36,756 nt of DNA from an uncultured Bacteroides sp. (GTDB lineage: Bacteria; Bacteroidota; Bacteroidia; Bacteroidales; Bacteroidaceae): contig CAMTOV010000011.1 of the NCBI GenBank assembly GCA_947074235.1, positions 1 through 36,756 of the forward strand, written 5' to 3'. Shown here one piece after another: positions 8,042 through 16,596 of this stretch. A program made the translations under genes and the position numbers. The notes under the pieces are model-generated. The model was not told the DNA's origin, searched no databases, and was given only the letters and a program-made list of their open reading frames with translations. Each line of letters begins with the position of its first letter. The first letter of the stretch is position 1.

Positions 8042-9523
8042 ATGGCAAACCAAGAATCTACTTACCGACAAATATTCAAGGCTACCGGTATCTTCGGTGG
8101 GGTTCAGGTTTTCAACATACTTATCAACATCATCAAATCCAAAGTCATTGCCATACTTCTAGGGCCTGCCGGCATTGGTTTGTATGGTATTCTTAACTCT
8201 ACAATAGAGGTACTCAAATCTGTTACCGGACTAGGACTTGGAGTAAGTGCAGTTAAAGATATATCGGAGGCAGCAGCTACTGATGATATCACACATGTAT
8301 CTCACACACTTAAAACATTACGTCGCTGGATATACTTCACCGGAAGCTTTGGATGTATCATTACTCTTCTACTAGCGCCACAACTAAGTCAATGGATCTT
8401 TGGCGAGGACTATTACACCTGGATGTTTAGATGGCTGTCGGTTGTTTTGCTTTTTAGCGCACTCAGTTCAGGACAAACTGCTGCCCTACAAGGCATGCGT
8501 CAAATAGGATTCCTAGCCAAAGCCGGCATGTTGGGTTCATTACTCGGTTTATGTCTTTCTATTCCCCTCTTCTTCTTATTGGGTAATATGGGGATTGTGC
8601 TCTCCATCATCATATCCTCTATTTGTACATTGATATTCTCTGCTATTTATGCTCGGCGCATTCGCACTATAGAGGTGAAGCAAACTTTTAAAGAATCCTT
8701 TCAGCAAGGTTGTGGTATGGCAAAGCTGGGCATTGTAATGATGTTCAACGGTGTGTTATCACTATTGGCTGCTTATATACTGAAAGCTTACATCACCCGT
8801 CATGGTGGAATAGAAGATGCCGGGATATATCAATCGGCATTCTCGATAGCCGAAGGCTACTTTGGTTTGATTTTTACAGCAATGGCAGCCGATTATTATC
8901 CACGGCTTGCCGCTATCAATAAAGATAATGTAAAACTTAAAAGTGAGGTTAACAAGCAAGCAGAGATTGGATTACTTGTAGCCTTCCCTTGCATCATTAT
9001 TGCTCTTTTCTTTATGCCCATTGGTATTCGCCTGCTCTATTCAGAGGAGTTCCTTGGGGGCGTACTCTGCATCAACTGGGCTATGCTAGGCAATATATTC
9101 AAGATAGGTTCGTGGACAATGGGCTATGTATTGATAGCCAAGGGCAAGAGTAAGATATTTGCTATGACTGGTATTGGTTTTAATACCATATATCTTTTAC
9201 TTACCATATATGGTTATCAACTTTGGGGTATCGATGGCGTTGGAATCGCATTCTTTGTCTATTATATTATTCACTTCATAGGTATATATCTCATTTGTTC
9301 CTTGTTGTTCGATATACGATTTAAGCGTGAATTTCGTTATTTATTTATTACCATACTCTTGTTTGCTGGCGTTGCATTTTTCTTGCAAAGCATAGACAAT
9401 GTATGGATAAAGTATTCTAGCGCTGCTGTATTTTGTTTGGCTAGTATTTATTTAGCCTATATTCAATTGAACAAACGCCTCAATATACAAGAATTCATTG
9501 CCAACAAACGACATAAGAGATGA
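8042..9523 (+). CDS. Wzx-like oligosaccharide flippase
   Basis: This polytopic inner-membrane protein has 493 residues and about 12-14 hydrophobic helices. The opening (ATGIFGGVQVFNILINIIKSKVIAILLGPAGIGLYGI) is typical of MATE/MOP-superfamily Wzx translocases of the O-antigen type. The family flips undecaprenyl-linked oligosaccharides to the periplasmic face. I chose the ATG at 8042; a TTG three bases earlier would add only one Met. The gene has its own strong promoter and overlaps the downstream acyltransferase by 4 bp (9520-9523). It suggests that the glycan made here is lipid-linked, but no polymerase, chain-length regulator or initiating phosphoglycosyltransferase is in the window. Confidence 0.88.
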   Translation: MANQESTYRQIFKATGIFGGVQVFNILINIIKSKVIAILLGPAGIGLYGILNSTIEVLKSVTGLGLGVSAVKDISEAAATDDITHVSHTLKTLRRWIYFTGSFGCIITLLLAPQLSQWIFGEDYYTWMFRWLSVVLLFSALSSGQTAALQGMRQIGFLAKAGMLGSLLGLCLSIPLFFLLGNMGIVLSIIISSICTLIFSAIYARRIRTIEVKQTFKESFQQGCGMAKLGIVMMFNGVLSLLAAYILKAYITRHGGIEDAGIYQSAFSIAEGYFGLIFTAMAADYYPRLAAINKDNVKLKSEVNKQAEIGLLVAFPCIIIALFFMPIGIRLLYSEEFLGGVLCINWAMLGNIFKIGSWTMGYVLIAKGKSKIFAMTGIGFNTIYLLLTIYGYQLWGIDGVGIAFFVYYIIHFIGIYLICSLLFDIRFKREFRYLFITILLFAGVAFFLQSIDNVWIKYSSAAVFCLASIYLAYIQLNKRLNIQEFIANKRHKR

Positions 9524-10272
9524 AAGAGAAACTAAAAACTATCACTCAATTAAATTGGATAAAAACGCTGTACATCAACTTTAAGATGTTGCCTTTTGCT
9601 GATGCTATCAAGCTTCCGATATTTGTTTTTAGCGGATGCAAGATGGATCTTAGAAGTGGAGTAATTACATTCAACACACCTATTAAAAGAAGTACATTAA
9701 AGATAGGATACCGATACGAAACATTCAACTATAATGAGCCGGTTCAATTTATTGTAAATGGTGAGCTAGAAGTAAATGGCACGGTTTGGATTGGAACAGG
9801 AGTGCACTTATCGATAGCACAGGGAGCAAAACTTAGCATGGGGGAAATGTCGAGCATTGGTTCATGTTCATCACTTACCTGTTGTCAGTCTATCACTTTT
9901 TCCGACTATGCTCGCATAGGAAGCTTCTCTGAAATCACCGACTGCAATTATCATTACATGAAAGATACTACCAATGGCGCTATCTATCCCATGAATCGCC
10001 CTATCTTTCTTGGTAGTAAAAACTATATCGGTTCGCGAGTGGCCATCCTTCCCGGCACTATTACACCCAATAACACCACCATTGCTTATGGCACAGTATG
10101 CAACAAAGACTACCGCAAGATAATCCCCGAGAATTCGGTAATAGCAGGCGTACCAGCCAAACTGGTAAAGGAAAACATTGTGCGCATATTCGATTTTGAA
10201 AAAGAAGATCAGATTACTCAATATTTTAAAGAGACAGGCAAAGAAGTGTATTATAATACCGATGAGGATTAA
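9520..10272 (+). CDS. left-handed beta-helix (hexapeptide) acyltransferase
   Basis: This is a 250-residue protein. Hexapeptide-repeat turns appear from about residue 75 on (ELEVNGTVWIGTGVHLSI, KLSMGEMSSIGSCSSL, YARIGSFSEITD), with the usual end segment KNYIGSRVAILPGT...VIAGVPAKLVKENI. Such enzymes acetylate sugars or nucleotide sugars in the cytosol as trimers. It could be the N-acetyltransferase for the amino sugar of the upstream cluster, as in QdtC/FdtC, or an O-acetyltransferase. It is translationally coupled to the flippase (ATGA overlap) and followed by a strong terminator. The N-terminal 70 residues (NWIKTLYINFKMLPFADAIK) are typical of this subgroup in glycan clusters. Confidence 0.85.
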   Translation: MKEKLKTITQLNWIKTLYINFKMLPFADAIKLPIFVFSGCKMDLRSGVITFNTPIKRSTLKIGYRYETFNYNEPVQFIVNGELEVNGTVWIGTGVHLSIAQGAKLSMGEMSSIGSCSSLTCCQSITFSDYARIGSFSEITDCNYHYMKDTTNGAIYPMNRPIFLGSKNYIGSRVAILPGTITPNNTTIAYGTVCNKDYRKIIPENSVIAGVPAKLVKENIVRIFDFEKEDQITQYFKETGKEVYYNTDED

Positions 10273-10298
10273 AGCATCTCTTAATTATAAAAACCACG

Positions 10299-10334
10299 AA
10301 AGCCATTTGATAGAACAGGCTATCAAGTGGCTTT
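10299..10334 (+). terminator. intrinsic terminator after the flippase-acyltransferase operon
   Basis: AAAGCCATTTGATAG and CTATCAAGTGGCTTT pair with one G-U wobble around a 6-nt loop, followed by TTTTGTTTG. It lies 26 bp after the acyltransferase stop. Confidence 0.85.
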
Positions 10335-10398
10335 TTTGTTTGTTCTTAATACGGGACTTTGCTATGCATTATTGATTAAACGCAAAGGGGACACTATA

Positions 10399-10485
10399 AA
10401 AACATGGGGATGTTTTGATGCACAACATGGGGATGTTTTGGTATAGAACATGGGGGTGTTTTTATACACAACATCCCCATGTTTT
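10399..10485. repeat. tandem array of four 16-bp palindromic units, 23-bp period
   Basis: Three direct copies of AACATGGGGATGTTTT start at 10401, 10424 and 10447 (the third has one A-to-G change). A fourth unit at 10470 is the same palindrome with the centre inverted to CCCC (AACATCCCCATGTTTT). All starts are exactly 23 bp apart, with 7-bp spacers of unrelated sequence. Each unit is AACAT-N4-ATGTT, so each can form a small hairpin. Unit 4 is also the perfect reverse complement of 10399-10414, so long-range pairing is possible. The array lies in the 409-bp gap between two convergent operons (10273-10681), between their terminators. The remaining sequence of the gap shows nothing I can name. 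Confidence 0.85.
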
Positions 10486-10628
10486 CACACCTAACCTCGT
10501 ACAACTATGATACTAAGCAAGTTGCAACACCATTTTAAGTAGCGTTATTCGTAATCTCAAAAAGCTCTTTCAATTGCGTACATTTTATGCATATTCTAAA
10601 CTAACCACAACCTTATAAAACAAAAAAA

Positions 10629-10654
10629 GCCACACCCGAATTAACAGGCATGGC
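10629..10654 (-). terminator. intrinsic terminator of the efflux operon
   Basis: On the minus strand an 8-bp stem (GCCATGCC with GGTGTGGC, two G-U pairs) precedes seven T residues. It starts 28 bp after the stop of the TolC-like gene. Confidence 0.75.
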
Positions 10655-10681
10655 AATTTCAACTACAAACAATAATTACAA

Positions 10682-11992
10682 TTAATGTATCGGTATTCCT
10701 TTATAGAAATCGAGTATTTTGATGCGGAATAGATAGTCGTATTTAGCTTGTATCTGATCCGACTCTGACCTCATTAGATTTTGTTTGGCTGTATCGTATT
10801 CCAGCAAAGTAGATTTGCCGTTATCGAACTTCTCGCTTGTCAATCGGAAAGATTCTTGATTGGCCAGCACTGATTCTGTACTACTATTATACTTACTTTC
10901 GGCAGCTACTGCATTATACCAAGCTTGTTGTATCTCTTTGTAGAGCACTTTCTTAGTATTATCTAGTTGCAAAGCCATGTTTTGTTGTTGCAAACGAGCC
11001 GTGCGCACTCTGTTGCGAGTAGCAAAACGATTAAATACAGGCACACTCAAACTGAAGCCTACATACTTGTTTAAGTTATTCTTCAACTGTCTGCCAAAAT
11101 CATCAGCTGTTTGTCCGCCTACTGTGTAGTAGCTAGTAGATAAATCGCCACCTAACGACAGTTGAGGATAAAAGGCACTCTGTGCTATGCGAATGCTTTT
11201 CTTACTACTCTCAAGTCGAAGCTGAGCAGCTCTAATCTCTGGTTTGTTGGTTAATGCCTCTGTATAGATAGCATCGGGCGCTGTGAGCGGTTCGAATGCA
11301 GGCAATGCTTCCGTTGTATCCAATTTGAATCCTTCGGGAGTAGGCAGTTCGAGCAACTGACTTAAATCGAGGAGTGACAGTTGATAATTGTTCTCGGCTT
11401 GTACTGCATTCATCTCATCTTGAGCCAATCGGGCTTTAGCCTCAGCTACTTCAGCCGGAGCTGCTTTGCCAACTTCGAGCATACTTTGCAATCGCTTGTA
11501 CTGTGCGCTACTCAACTCTACTTGGCTCAATGCTACTCTGTGGATTTCCCAATTGAATAACACCTGCAAATACGACGAAGCCACATTGATAGAGATATCC
11601 TGCTTCGCTTTATTCAAATCTTCCACTGCAGCCTCAAATGTAAGTTTGGCGTATGCATACTGATTTGGAATCTGCAAACCCGTAAATAAAGGAACACTGG
11701 TGCCTACACGTAGCGATGTGCTCGATGTATTGATATCACTATAGGTATTATCTACCGGAGAAGCAGCACGTCCCCAGCTCCATCCTTGTCCGGCCGAACC
11801 TGATAAATTGGGCAAACGACTCCACTTTGCAGTATTTACATCTATAGCATTTTGTTGTGCAACGTTTTCTGCCTGCTTCACCGTGATGCTATTTTCGATA
11901 GCATAATCAATACATTGTCGCAGTGTCCATCCTTCTTGTGCTTGCATAGGAAGAGCCAAGAGGCAGAGACATAATAGTTTATATTTTTTCAT
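10682..11992 (-). CDS. TolC-family outer-membrane efflux protein
   Basis: The protein has 436 residues with a signal peptide (MKKYKLLCLCLLALPMQAQ). Two OEP-type halves of long amphipathic helices follow, with the repeated patterns WTLRQCIDYAIENS, PNLSGSAG, DISINVASSYLQVL, and in the second half KPEIRAAQLRLES...PQLSLGG and EIQQAWYNAVAAESKYN. Family members form the trimeric outer-membrane and periplasmic tunnel of tripartite exporters. It is the last gene of a five-gene leftward operon with a membrane-fusion protein, two permeases and an ATPase, 26 bp after the fusion-protein gene, and is followed by a terminator. The exported substrate is unknown. Confidence 0.92.
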   Translation of the reverse strand: MKKYKLLCLCLLALPMQAQEGWTLRQCIDYAIENSITVKQAENVAQQNAIDVNTAKWSRLPNLSGSAGQGWSWGRAASPVDNTYSDINTSSTSLRVGTSVPLFTGLQIPNQYAYAKLTFEAAVEDLNKAKQDISINVASSYLQVLFNWEIHRVALSQVELSSAQYKRLQSMLEVGKAAPAEVAEAKARLAQDEMNAVQAENNYQLSLLDLSQLLELPTPEGFKLDTTEALPAFEPLTAPDAIYTEALTNKPEIRAAQLRLESSKKSIRIAQSAFYPQLSLGGDLSTSYYTVGGQTADDFGRQLKNNLNKYVGFSLSVPVFNRFATRNRVRTARLQQQNMALQLDNTKKVLYKEIQQAWYNAVAAESKYNSSTESVLANQESFRLTSEKFDNGKSTLLEYDTAKQNLMRSESDQIQAKYDYLFRIKILDFYKGIPIH

Positions 11993-12018
11993 TTCAATTA
12001 TTATTTAGCTAGACTACT

Positions 12019-13113
12019 TTATTGCTTCTCGTTACCTCTAAGTCTCTCGGTAGCCGATATGCCTTCTTTAATTTCCATATTGATACCATCGCTCAATCCT
12101 GTTTTTACAAGGCGACGTTCAAAGACTTGTGTAGGCACAGAATCTTTCAACACTTGTACAAAGATTGAATCTCCGCTAAACTCTACAACACCTTCTGGAA
12201 CAGTCAATACATTATTGGCACGCTGCAACACTATTTCGGCATTGGCCGAATAGCCCGAGCGAATCACTACAGAATCGGGGACAACAACAGCTGCCTTTAT
12301 TTCAAACTGGTTTGCTCCATTTTCTTCTACTCCTTTAGGCGAGATATATTCCAAACTAGCATCGAAAGTAAAGTTTTGCAAAGCACCAATAGTCAATCTG
12401 ATAGGCATGCCATTGTGTAGGCGACCTACTTCTGTTTCGTCTATCTTACCCACAAATATCAAATCGTTCATATTGGCAACTGTAGCAATGGTAGTACCAT
12501 CATTGAATGTATTACTCATAATTACCGAGTTACCCGCTTTCACCGGCACATCCAATATTAAACCATCAATGGTAGAACGAATCAATGTACTTGATAGCGA
12601 AGCACTATTTTTAGTGATACCCTCTTTAATAATTTCGAGTGCATCCTTAGAGGTTTGCAACTCTTCACGCGATTGTTTAAGGGCAATCTCACTCTTCTCG
12701 TATTCTTCCTTACTTATCAGTTGATCTTTGTAAAGCTTTTCTGTACGAGCAAAATCTGTTTCAGCCTGATTGGCGTTGATTTGCGCTAAGCGCACACGGC
12801 TTTCTGCTGAGTTTACTTGTCCCAATTCTGGAATTACCTTCACCTTAGCTAGTACTTCACCTTTCTTTATCTGTTGTCCGGCTTCTTTATACACCTCATC
12901 GATGATACCAGATATTTGAGGCTTGATTAAAATTTCATCACGTGGCTCTACTTTACCAGTAGCAACAGTTGATTTAGATAAATCATTTATCGCTGGAGAT
13001 ACCAATTCGTATACAATTACTTTGGGTTTCGATTTTTGATAAAGGAAAACAAACGTTCCCAATAGGATAAGAGCTACAATAACTAATAGCGCGATTTTAA
13101 AGAACTTTTTCAT
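12019..13113 (-). CDS. periplasmic membrane-fusion protein (HlyD/MacA type)
   Basis: This 364-residue adaptor has one N-terminal membrane anchor (residues 7-25, ALLVIVALILLGTFVFLY). The biotinyl-lipoyl-like part reads GKVEPRDEILIKPQISGIIDEVYKEAGQQIKKGEVLAKV. A coiled coil spans about residues 100-150 (ARLAQINANQAETDFARTEKLY...EEYEKSEIALKQSREEL), and the second lipoyl half reads IRSTIDGLILDVPVKAGNSV. Beta-barrel sequence follows. It links the inner-membrane ABC permeases to the TolC-like channel. It sits 62 bp after the first-listed permease gene, the widest gap in the operon, with no promoter pattern that I can see there. Confidence 0.9.
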   Translation of the reverse strand: MKKFFKIALLVIVALILLGTFVFLYQKSKPKVIVYELVSPAINDLSKSTVATGKVEPRDEILIKPQISGIIDEVYKEAGQQIKKGEVLAKVKVIPELGQVNSAESRVRLAQINANQAETDFARTEKLYKDQLISKEEYEKSEIALKQSREELQTSKDALEIIKEGITKNSASLSSTLIRSTIDGLILDVPVKAGNSVIMSNTFNDGTTIATVANMNDLIFVGKIDETEVGRLHNGMPIRLTIGALQNFTFDASLEYISPKGVEENGANQFEIKAAVVVPDSVVIRSGYSANAEIVLQRANNVLTVPEGVVEFSGDSIFVQVLKDSVPTQVFERRLVKTGLSDGINMEIKEGISATERLRGNEKQ

Positions 13114-13175
13114 GTTGATCTATATTTTTATTTTGATTATTAACTAGTGATTATTATTAAGGATAGTAGTATTTG

Positions 13176-14420
13176 TTATTCATCGCGTATTGCCTCGATA
13201 GGACGAATGGCCATTGCACGATATGCAGGAGCTAAACCAGCCAATACACCCAAAACAGCAAGCAACACACAGGTGCCTATTGCCATCCAAAAGGTAACTT
13301 GAAATGGATAAACCTTACCAGCGTCGGTGGTTGTTGCCATCTCCATAACGTTCAATACCAATACTGCAAAAGTTATTCCTGCCATGCCGGCAACCGTAGT
13401 CAACACTATACTCTCTGAGAGTATTTGCTGAAGTATATCTTGTGGACGAGCACCAATGGCACGACGAATCCCAATCTCTGTAGTGCGTTCTTTCACGGTT
13501 ACCATCATAATATTGGAAACGCCGATTGCACCAGCTAGCAATGTGCCCAGCCCAACCATCCATATTAAGATATTAATTCCATTGAATAGATTGTCCATCA
13601 TCGAGAACATAGCTTCAGTGTTAAGCAGCATCACAGCTTGTTTATCTTCAGGAGCAATCAAATGTGCCTCTTTTATTATACCTTCAATACGAGGTTGTAT
13701 ATCCGTGACCTTAACTCCTGGCTTCACCGTAAAACAAAGCAATTCAATATTTCGTCCCATATTATAAGTGCGCTGCATGGTACTAAATGGGATTATAATA
13801 CTCTCCGAGTTATCGCCTTGAATATTGATATTATCATTTGATTTTGTAAGACCAATCACTTGATAGTAGATTCCATCAACTTTCACAAACTGCCCAATGG
13901 GATCTTGATCTTTCTCAAAAAGATTTTCGTAGATACGATCGCCTAATACACAAACCTTACGACCATCTCTGATATCAACATCATTAATGAAACGACCCTT
14001 TTCTATATTCTGCTGCTCTATTTTATTATACACAGGATAAAGACCCTTGATAATAGTAGTCGATTTCTTATCTTGATAAACTGCATTCCTATTCCATCGG
14101 CTCAATGTAGGAGTGATAACATCAATCTCATCAACCCCTTTCTTTACACGTTCTACATCATCGAGATCCATGCTCCACCAACGACCTTTACGGAAACCTT
14201 TATAAGCCTCACCTGTAGGTTGGGGCCATATAAAGCCCGAATTGGTAGCAAACCCATCAAATTGCGATTGCATCATGCCTTGCATTCCTTGTCCGCCGCC
14301 CATCAATGCCACAAGCATAAAGATACCCCAGAACACACCAAAGGCAGTAAGGAAGCTTCGTGTCTTATTACGCGTGATGGTAATAAGTATCTCTTCAAAT
14401 ATATCTCTGTCAAATCTCAT
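13176..14420 (-). CDS. MacB/FtsX-type ABC transporter permease
   Basis: The 414-residue protein has the MacB layout: a first helix (about residues 18-42, NKTRSFLTAFGVFWGIFMLVALMGGGQGM), a periplasmic MacB_PCD domain (about 45-280), then three helices starting at about 290 (ILIWMVGLGTLLAGAIGVSNIMMV). The coupling segment VKERTTEIGIRRAIGARPQDIL and the ending PAYRAMAIRPIEAIRDE are typical of the family. There is no ATPase domain. It is the second of two permeases, only 6 bp from the first, so the pair probably forms a heterodimer served by the single ATPase encoded upstream. Confidence 0.92.
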   Translation of the reverse strand: MRFDRDIFEEILITITRNKTRSFLTAFGVFWGIFMLVALMGGGQGMQGMMQSQFDGFATNSGFIWPQPTGEAYKGFRKGRWWSMDLDDVERVKKGVDEIDVITPTLSRWNRNAVYQDKKSTTIIKGLYPVYNKIEQQNIEKGRFINDVDIRDGRKVCVLGDRIYENLFEKDQDPIGQFVKVDGIYYQVIGLTKSNDNINIQGDNSESIIIPFSTMQRTYNMGRNIELLCFTVKPGVKVTDIQPRIEGIIKEAHLIAPEDKQAVMLLNTEAMFSMMDNLFNGINILIWMVGLGTLLAGAIGVSNIMMVTVKERTTEIGIRRAIGARPQDILQQILSESIVLTTVAGMAGITFAVLVLNVMEMATTTDAGKVYPFQVTFWMAIGTCVLLAVLGVLAGLAPAYRAMAIRPIEAIRDE

Positions 14421-14426
14421 AATCGT

Positions 14427-15686
14427 TTAATCTGCTCTAAGTGCTTCAATAGGACGTATGCGAACTGCTTTGCGTGCAGGAAAATATCCTGCCAACGTTC
14501 CTGCAATAATTAATGTAAGAGTAGCCTGAATGGCAATAGCCAAATCGACAGTTGGGTCGTGAAATACGGTTGAGCTCCACATACCATTATCCATTGTCTG
14601 ATTACCAAAGGCGGCATTCATCCATTCGGTGGCACCAATGCCGGCAACCATACCAATGTATCCGAAGAAGGTAGTGATAACCACACTCTCTACAATGATA
14701 AGGAATAGTATTGATTGAGGTTTTGCGCCCAATGCCTTGCGAATACCAAACTCACGAGTACGTTCTTTTACTGTAATCAACATGATATTGGATACACCCA
14801 CAATTCCACTCAATAGAGTAAAGATACCAATCACCCAAATGGCTGTGCGGAGAATACTCATCGCACCTTGGGTTTGTAAGTATTGTGTAAAGCGATTCCA
14901 TATCCATACTGCACTCTTATCTGATGGATCGAAGCGATGGCTGCTACCCATCATCTTTCGGAAGTTCTCTTCGAATACTTCGTTTGTTTGCTCATTGTCT
15001 AATCCTTTTGTAGAAAAGACAAAGTTGTGAAGTTTATCTCCTTTGCCATAGATAGTTTGCAGTGTAGTAAATGGTATTAAGCCATCATTATTGGTACTAG
15101 AGCCTCCATCATTATAGAGACCTACCACTTGAAAGTTGATGCCGTTGACGTTTACTCGCTGCCCTACAGGTTCTGTATGAGTCTTTTCAAAAAGCACATC
15201 AGCAGTACGCTTATGAAGAATAATCACTTTGCGACGTTCTTCCAAATCAATTTCATTGATAAAACGACCGGTAGAGAGCTTTATCGCTTCTAAATCTAGG
15301 TGGTTGGGATAGATACCCGCCAGCCCAATATTCACATACTCTTTGCCAAAACTTACGTTTTGTGCACTTTGATTTACGGTTGCACCCATATTGATAATAT
15401 TATCGTCAAAGTGCTCTTGCGTAGAACTCATATCGCGATTATCCAACTGAATGCGTCTACCCTCTTTCAACCCATCAAATGACTTAGTAGTACGACCGGG
15501 AAATATCTTAATTGAATTGTATGCCATATCTTTTGATTCTAATTCAAAAGCATGTATCAATCCATTTCCTGCTCCCAGCAATACAATAAGCATAAAAATG
15601 CCCCATGCAATAGCAAAACCCGTTAAGGCTGTTCGCAGCTTATTGCGCTTGATGGTGCTATATATTTCTTGCCAAATGTCAAACAT
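14427..15686 (-). CDS. MacB/FtsX-type ABC transporter permease (first of a pair)
   Basis: The 419-residue protein has the same plan as its neighbour: first helix within KLRTALTGFAIAWGIFMLIV (residues about 16-35), a periplasmic domain, then helices from about 285 with SGIVGVSNIMLITVKERTREFGIRKALGAKP and the C-terminal PARKAVRIRPIEALRAD. The two permeases are clearly related but differ through most of the periplasmic domain, as expected for an old duplication that now forms a heterodimer. The gene lies 18 bp after the ATPase gene and 6 bp before the second permease. Confidence 0.92.
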   Translation of the reverse strand: MFDIWQEIYSTIKRNKLRTALTGFAIAWGIFMLIVLLGAGNGLIHAFELESKDMAYNSIKIFPGRTTKSFDGLKEGRRIQLDNRDMSSTQEHFDDNIINMGATVNQSAQNVSFGKEYVNIGLAGIYPNHLDLEAIKLSTGRFINEIDLEERRKVIILHKRTADVLFEKTHTEPVGQRVNVNGINFQVVGLYNDGGSSTNNDGLIPFTTLQTIYGKGDKLHNFVFSTKGLDNEQTNEVFEENFRKMMGSSHRFDPSDKSAVWIWNRFTQYLQTQGAMSILRTAIWVIGIFTLLSGIVGVSNIMLITVKERTREFGIRKALGAKPQSILFLIIVESVVITTFFGYIGMVAGIGATEWMNAAFGNQTMDNGMWSSTVFHDPTVDLAIAIQATLTLIIAGTLAGYFPARKAVRIRPIEALRAD

Positions 15687-15704
15687 AGTTTAATTGTATT
15701 GTGG

Positions 15705-16421
15705 TTATTTCATAAATCCATTTACTCCAAATGGCGAAGCATCGTGGTTGTGATTCTCTTCTATTCGCTCAATAATACCATCTTTTATATGTACTATCTT
15801 GTCTGTTTGATTGGCAACTCCGCTTTCGTGAGTTACTACTACAATAGTCATTCCTTGCGAGTGCAAATCTTTCAAAATTTGCATCACCTCTACCGATGTT
15901 TTACTGTCGAGTGCTCCGGTTGGTTCATCGGCTAGTATAATATCAGGACGAGTAATTAATGCACGGGCAATAGCTACACGTTGTTTTTGTCCACCACTCA
16001 TCTCATTGGGCATATGGTGCGCCCAATCTTTTAAACCAAGCTTATCTAGGTACTCCAAAGCCAAGGCATTTCTTTTTTTGCGAGGCACACCTTGATAGAA
16101 AAGAGGAAGAGCCACGTTTTCAACAGCATTCTTGAAGGATATGAGGTTGAACGATTGGAAAATAAAACCAATCATGCGGTTGCGATATTCTGCCGCTTTA
16201 TTTTCGCTTAGGTTTTTAATAAGTGTTCCGTTTAAGTAATATTCGCCCGAATCATAGTTATCCAAGATTCCAAGAATATTAAGCAGGGTTGATTTCCCTG
16301 AACCTGAAGAGCCCATAATAGATACGAACTCTCCTTTTGCTATATCTAAGTCGATGCCTTTGAGTACGTGCAAGGGTGCTCCGTTAAAATAGGTCTTGTT
16401 AATGTCTTTTAAATGTATCAC
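15705..16421 (-). CDS. ABC transporter ATPase (LolD/MacB-like)
   Basis: This 238-residue ATP-binding subunit has Walker A GSSGSGKST (37-45), a Q-loop in FIFQSFNLIS, the signature MSGGQKQRVAIARAL, Walker B IILADEPTGALD and the H-loop VVVTHE. The ADEPTGALDSKT form is typical of LolD/MacB ATPases. The start used is GTG at 16421; no in-frame ATG lies between it and an upstream stop at 16434-16436. It is the first gene of the exporter operon (ATPase, permease, permease, fusion protein, TolC). The 175-bp region to the divergent kinase gene should hold its promoter, but I see no convincing TAnnTTTG on the minus strand. Confidence 0.95.
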   Translation of the reverse strand: MIHLKDINKTYFNGAPLHVLKGIDLDIAKGEFVSIMGSSGSGKSTLLNILGILDNYDSGEYYLNGTLIKNLSENKAAEYRNRMIGFIFQSFNLISFKNAVENVALPLFYQGVPRKKRNALALEYLDKLGLKDWAHHMPNEMSGGQKQRVAIARALITRPDIILADEPTGALDSKTSVEVMQILKDLHSQGMTIVVVTHESGVANQTDKIVHIKDGIIERIEENHNHDASPFGVNGFMK

Positions 16422-16521
16422 AGTTTGAATGATTTATGTTTACTTTCCTTATAATTTGTTCTATTAGACGCTAACTATATGTCAAAAGTTGCATAATGAT
16501 TAAACTTTTTTTTAAAAAGAT

Positions 16522-16552
16522 TTTGTAGAGTCATTCTTCTTTGCGTAATTTG
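16522..16552 (+). promoter_or_regulatory. possible promoter of the ROK kinase gene
   Basis: TTTG at 16522-16525 and GTAATTTG at 16545-16552 have the standard 19-bp spacing. The -7 half keeps TTTG but departs from TA at its first two bases, so this is a partial match. The leader would be about 38 nt. Confidence 0.4.
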
Positions 16553-16596
16553 TTGCAATTAATTCTATTAACAAACTAATCCTTTAAACAATTATC

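Noticed and set aside
10178..10375. 65-codon reading frame at the end of the acyltransferase gene
   Set aside because: Begins inside the acyltransferase in another frame and crosses the terminator stem. Composition does not look like a protein.
10399..10485. CRISPR array or G-quadruplex as explanation for the 23-bp repeats
   Set aside because: Units are 16 bp with 7-bp spacers, far too short for CRISPR, and no cas genes are near. G tracts are separated by about 19 nt and one is replaced by C on the same strand, which argues against a quadruplex.
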